Origin: Mytilisepta virgata
Lineage: Eukaryota > Mollusca > Bivalvia > Mytilida > Mytilidae
Reading direction: 5' to 3'
Assembly (NCBI GenBank): GCA_028015205.1
Contig: CM051517.1
Coordinates: forward strand, 57,287,455-57,351,454
Length of the DNA: 64,000 nucleotides
A model generated the notes under the pieces. The model saw nothing but the letters and a program-made list of their open reading frames with translations, was not told where the DNA came from and made no database searches. Numbering within the stretch: position 1 is the stretch's first letter; each line of letters starts with the position of its first letter. The position numbers and the translations under genes are program-made. Shown here piece by piece: positions 59,946 through 64,000 of this stretch.

Positions 59946-60664
59946 AATATTTGAAGAATTTGACTTGACATTAAAGAATACGAACAGTTTGATAAACCTT
60001 TTCATAAAATTAAATATAATTTAAAATGTAAAACAAGAAAACTGGTAGAGGATAAATATAAAAATCAACTAATGTTGAAATTATCAAGTCTTACAAGCGA
60101 TTCAAAATTATATTTATATAAACAGATAAAATCTGATTTTGGATTGGAAAAATATTTAATAAAAGAATCCAGTTTCAAAAATAGACAAATTTTAACTTAA
60201 TTCAGAGTCGGTGAACATTCTTTAAATATAGAAGTAGGAAGATACAAAAATATTTTAAGGGAAAACCGGCTATGTACTGTGTGTAAAGAAATTGAGGATG
60301 AGTATCATTTTTTCTTAATTTGTAACATTAATAAAAAAGCAAAGGCAAACTATGTTCCAACATCTTCAACTTAATTTGAATATAGATTTTGATAACAAAT
60401 TGGAACATATTAGTCAAATTTTAAACCCTAAATTAGAACTTTTACCTTATGTTTGCGACTTTATAAAGCAGTCATTTGCACTACGAAAATAGGGTCCACA
60501 TTGGTCAGAGTTCATATTATAATTATAAAGATTGTTTTTTATTGTAAGCTGTTTGTTGTATTCATGTTGTGTTAATGTCTATTGTGATGTATATATATTG
60601 AGGCGTTGTTGTATTGTTTTGCTTTGACCCATATGGGTGTATTTTATGCAAATAAAGTATCATT
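59946..60664 (+). pseudogene. LINE 3' end with ORF2 C terminus
   Basis: The plus strand encodes, with breaks, an RVGEHSLNIEVGRYKNILRE then NRLCTVCKEIEDEYHFFLIC stretch, the terminal Cys-rich region of LINE ORF2. It is followed by a 3' UTR ending CCATATGGGTGTATTTTATG and CAAATAAAGTATCATT. 5'-truncated insertion within the repeat that is intact at 34.5-34.95 kb. Confidence 0.7.
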
Positions 60665-61385
60665 AAATGTACGTAATGTCATCACATTAAACTTTCCCTT
60701 ATTATATGTATTATTACCCCGGATTATTACTACCTTTCAATAGACATATTACTACATAGTTTTTTTAAAGTCTGTGTCGATGGCTTTTCGGGGCTACATT
60801 TTACTACTCAAGGATGTTCAAAGATTTTAATTTTTTATATTTGATTTTTTTTTAAATCGCCATACAGATATATCTAACCATCATTTTAACATCTTGATGA
60901 ATTTAATAAACTAAAACACATTCTAAACCTCATTCCTGAACTTGTTTGTCATATTGGAGTCTTCATTAAACAGTCTTTAGAACTGAGGGGGTCAGACCCA
61001 TGTCAGACAAGCTCATGATTGTGTTTTTTACATAAATTTATAATTGAACTTTTGAAATATGTTCTATTATATTGTATTGTATTTCATAGTATTGCATTGT
61101 ATTTAAAATGTTTATGTGTTTGTTTGTATTGCTTGACCCTTATGGGTGTAATTTTGCAATAAAGAAGAACTATTCTAATAGCCTTTTATCTTTAAATTTA
61201 ACTTCCGAAACTTAAGGAGTGACATTTGACGATATCTATGATAATATTTATGTTGTGAAGTGTATGATTGTGGTCAAATTTGTAAAATTTAACAATCATA
61301 CATGTAAATACAATAAGGCTATTAATAAAAAGTACAAAGACTAACCAATTACCACGACCTGACTTGGGACAGGCGGTGTGTTCCC
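60665..61385 (-). repeat. dispersed repeat, interrupted copy of 34,455-34,860
   Basis: TTAAACTTTCCCTTATTATA, ACTACCTTTCAATAGACATA, then, after an inserted LINE 3' end, AATAGCCTTTTATC, ACAATCATACATGTAAATAC and TTACCACGACCTGACTTGGG, all inverse of the 34.5-kb copy. Confidence 0.75.
60865..61175 (+). pseudogene. LINE 3' end fragment
   Basis: CTCATTCCTGAACTTGTTTG and GTCTTCATTAAACAGTCTTT resemble a decayed ORF2 end. The terminal CTTGACCCTTATGGGTGTAA and TTTTGCAATAAAGAAGAAC parallel the 3' end of the LINE at 60.6 kb. Confidence 0.6.
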
Positions 61386-61529
61386 TGAGTGCCAACATTC
61401 TTAAAATTACATAAGGCACATAATGTTGTTTTGGGCATTTCAGTGGGGTACTCTAAGGGGTGTTGATAAGTTACTAATTAGACAGATTTTTGTATTGTTA
61501 AATATATGATTAATGGCATGAAATATCAT

Positions 61530-62400
61530 AAAAAACTAGAAAGACAATTGTTCAGAGAACAATTGCAAGGTCTTTCCCGTGTCAAATTGCATATAAGGCT
61601 ATTACGCATGACTGTTGACCTTCTATTTTGACTTGCATAGTCAAAATATAGGACTCTGTCACAATGACCTTGACCTTTGATCTTCGATTTTGACCTCTAC
61701 AGCTCTAAAATAGGTTCTTGAACATAAATGTATATGGTTGCTAGGTACTTTGACATCAGTTGCTAAGGACTTTTTCAATGACCTTGACCATGACCTTCCA
61801 TTTTAACCTCTATAACTCTATAATAGGGTCCTGAGCATAAATATATATGGTTGCTAGGTACTTTTCTATTAGTTGCTAAGGACTTTTTAGATGACCTTGA
61901 CCCTTGGCCTTCCATTTTGACCTCTAAGGCTCTATAATAGGGTCCTGAGCATAAATATATATGGTTGCTAGGTACTTTTCCATCAGTTGCTAAGGACTTT
62001 TTCGATGACCTTGACCCTTGACCTTCCATTTTGACCTCTATGGCTCTATAATATGATCCTGAATATAAATATATATGGTTGCTAGGTACTTTTCCATCGG
62101 TTGCTAAGGACTTTTTCAATGACCTTGATCCTTGACCTTCAATTTTCACCTCTATAGCTCTATAATAGGGTCCTGACCATAAATATATATGGTTGCTAGG
62201 TACTTTTCCGTCCGTTGCTAAGGGCTTTTTTGATGACCTTGATATCTGACTTTTGACCTTGGTACTAAAATGTAGATCTTTTGAAACTGATCTTTTTTGT
62301 ATTAACATTTTCTTCATATCTATAATGGTGTTCGAGATATAGTGTAAAATAAACATGAGTCATGGGCATTAACTCCTATAACGAGTCATCGTACAACTTC
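61530..62400 (-). repeat. 115-bp tandem array with head unit, copy 1
   Basis: Head ACTAGAAAGACAATTGTTCA (61,535), then units containing GTTGCTAGGTACTTTTCCAT, CAGTTGCTAAGGACTTTTT and GATGACCTTGACC at about 114-116-bp spacing (61,758; 61,874; 61,988; 62,101; 62,214). The whole block recurs at 63,250-64,000. The 193-codon minus-strand frame is repeat-driven and not a gene. Confidence 0.9.
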
Positions 62401-63240
62401 AGACCCAAAGAGACAAACTTAGATCTTCAGAAGATAAACATTTTCCCCAATATATTTCATCAGCTATTTGTTACGGTTTCTGAGGTATTCTCATAAGAAG
62501 GTATAAGGTCAAAGGTCAAGTGCGACCTTGACCTTTGACCTTGGGGTCATTTCGAAGAATAAGACATTTGATGACTATTGTTGAAAGTCCCAAGTCTCTA
62601 CGACTAACAGTTTATGAGTTTTGACCATGTACGCGTTTCGTCAAATATTCAAGGGCCAGTAACTCCTATAAGGAGTCGATAAACCAAGTTGAGCGAAACA
62701 TGACAAAGTTGCGTCTTGTGAAGATGAACATTTTTGCCAACATATTTGATCAGCTATTTGTTACGGTTTCTGAGTTATTCTTGTAACAAGGTATAAGGTC
62801 AAAGGTCAAGTGTGACCTTGACCTTTGACCTTGGGGTCATTTTGTAGAATAAGACATCTGATGAATAATGGTGAAAGTCCCAAGTCTCTACGACTAACAG
62901 TTTACGAGTTTTGATCATGCACGCGCTCCGTCAAATATTCAAGGGCCAGTAACTCCCATAAGGAGTCGATAAACCAAGTTGAGCGAAACATGACAAACTT
63001 GCGTCTTGCGAAGATGAACATTTTTCCTTATATATTTGATCAGCTATTTGTTACGGTTCCTGAGTTATTTTGGTAACAAGGGTTTACGGTATTTGGGCAG
63101 ATAACTCTGTATCGAAAAGAGTTCGGCTTCGCGGTGTCAATCCTGAATCCGGTTTATCATTCCGAACCAACTGGTGAAATATGATTTCGATATGTCGCGA
63201 AATGAAGAAAATTCTTGACATCGAAGTTGGCGGAAAAGAA
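62400..63240 (+). repeat. about 294-bp tandem repeat, 2.8 copies
   Basis: CATCAGCTATTTGTTACGGT (and GATCAGCTATTTG) near 62,458, 62,749 and 63,039, each preceded by GAAGATGAACATTTTT-type words. The first two are followed by AAGGTATAAGGTCAAAGGTC and GACCTTGACCTTTGACCTTG. Confidence 0.88.
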
Positions 63241-63249
63241 GAAAAATAA

Positions 63250-64000
63250 TAACTAGAAAGACAATTGTTCAGAGAACAATTGCAAGGTCTTTCCCTTGTC
63301 AAATTGCTATTAAGGCTATTAAGCATGAATGTTGACCTTCTATTTTGACTTGTATAGTCAAAATATAGGACTCTGTCACAATGACCTTGACCATTCACCT
63401 TCGATTTTGACCTCTACAGTTCTAAAATAGGGTCCTGAACATAAATATATATGGTTGCTAGGTACTTTTCCATCAGTTGCTAAGGACTTTGTCAATGACC
63501 TTGACCCTTGACCTTCCATTTTGACCTCTACGGCTTTATAATAGGGTCCTAAGCATAAATATATATGGTTGCTAGGTACTTTTCCATCAGTTGCTAAGGA
63601 CTTTTTCAATGACCTTGACGCCTGACCTTCCATTTTGACCTCTACGGCTCTATAATAGGGTCCTGAGCATAAATATATATGGTTGCTAAGTACTTTTCCA
63701 TCAGTTGCTAAGGACTTTTTCGATGACCTTGACCCTTGACCTTCCATTTTGATCTCTATGGGTCTATAATAGGGTCCTGACCATAAATATATATGGTTGC
63801 TAGGTACTTTTCCATCGGTTGCTAAGGGCTTTTTAGATGACCTTGATATCTGACTTTTGACCTTGGTACTAAAATGTGGATCTTTTGAAACTGATCTTTT
63901 TTTGTATTAACCTTTTCTTCATATCTATAATGGTTTTCGAGATATAGTGTAAAATAAACATGAGTCAAGGGCATTAACTCCTATAAGGAGTCATCGTACA
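63250..64000 (-). repeat. 115-bp tandem array with head unit, copy 2
   Basis: The same head (ACTAGAAAGACAATTGTTCA) and units as 61,530-62,400, with four to five units, followed by the same AAACATGAGTCA(A/T)GGGCATT junction. It runs off the window, so a larger-scale tandem array of about 1.7 kb period is likely. Confidence 0.88.

Noticed and set aside
61775..63747. Repetitive minus-strand frames of 193 and 123 codons (DGKVPSNHIYL repeats)
   Set aside because: They follow the 115-bp tandem unit, are AT-rich and show no family motif. Repeat-driven open frames.

Overview
The window looks like genomic DNA of a marine mussel (Mytilidae, probably Mytilus). It is AT-rich and dense in dispersed repeats whose style I recognise from mussel sequence. 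It carries one intron-rich animal gene, a Tc1-type transposon, Penelope-like and LINE debris, tRNA-derived SINEs, foldback MITEs and a complete Polinton/Maverick DNA transposon. The species call is an inference from the repeats; no rRNA or mitochondrial marker is present.

Layout. (1) 0.7-14.2 kb, minus strand: at least twelve coding exons of CCDC112, a coiled-coil centriolar-satellite protein, with compatible splice phases from 12,438 down to 685. The gene leaves the window at its 3' end and its 5' end is not found. Its introns hold SINEs, foldback elements and a 38-bp minisatellite of about 36 units. (2) 14.3-32.1 kb: retroelement debris, foldback elements, an intact Tc1/mariner (DD34E) element at 24,867-26,408, and at 27,133-29,142 an inverted-repeat element filled by a minisatellite whose ends resemble those of the Polinton. 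(3) 32.8-33.8 kb: a composite repeat that is the unoccupied paralogue of the Polinton insertion site. (4) 34.9-39.7 kb: a decayed LINE with a coiled-coil/SGNH ORF1 and an endonuclease but no reverse transcriptase. (5) 40,734-56,107: a complete Polinton of 15,374 bp with inverted repeats of about 0.43 kb and a 6-bp GAAATT duplication at each end. (6) 56.1-64 kb: flanking repeats, LINE 3' ends and nested tandem arrays rich in nuclear-receptor half-sites.

The Polinton encodes all its genes on the minus strand. In transcription order: PolB with N-terminal zinc fingers and an OTU-like segment; a minimal Bcl-2-like BH1 protein; a tandem PC4-like DNA-binding protein; the packaging ATPase; two small proteins; a chromodomain integrase; a membrane protein; a penton-like minor capsid protein; a basic pX-like protein; the major capsid protein (interrupted by one single-base frame change); an adenain-type protease; and a CARD domain fused to a tandem PC4-like module. 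Replication, integration, maturation and virion genes are otherwise intact, so the copy looks young. Three transcription blocks (PolB; Bcl-2-like through protease; CARD-PC4) each end in an encoded A-tract followed by the same GTTAATGCAGCC-containing module. PolB and CARD-PC4 share an upstream stem-loop/TATA promoter.

The strongest candidate for something new is the pairing, in one element, of two predicted host cell-death modulators: a CARD fused to the element's own PC4-like module under a PolB-like (probably early) promoter, and a BH1-only Bcl-2-like protein.
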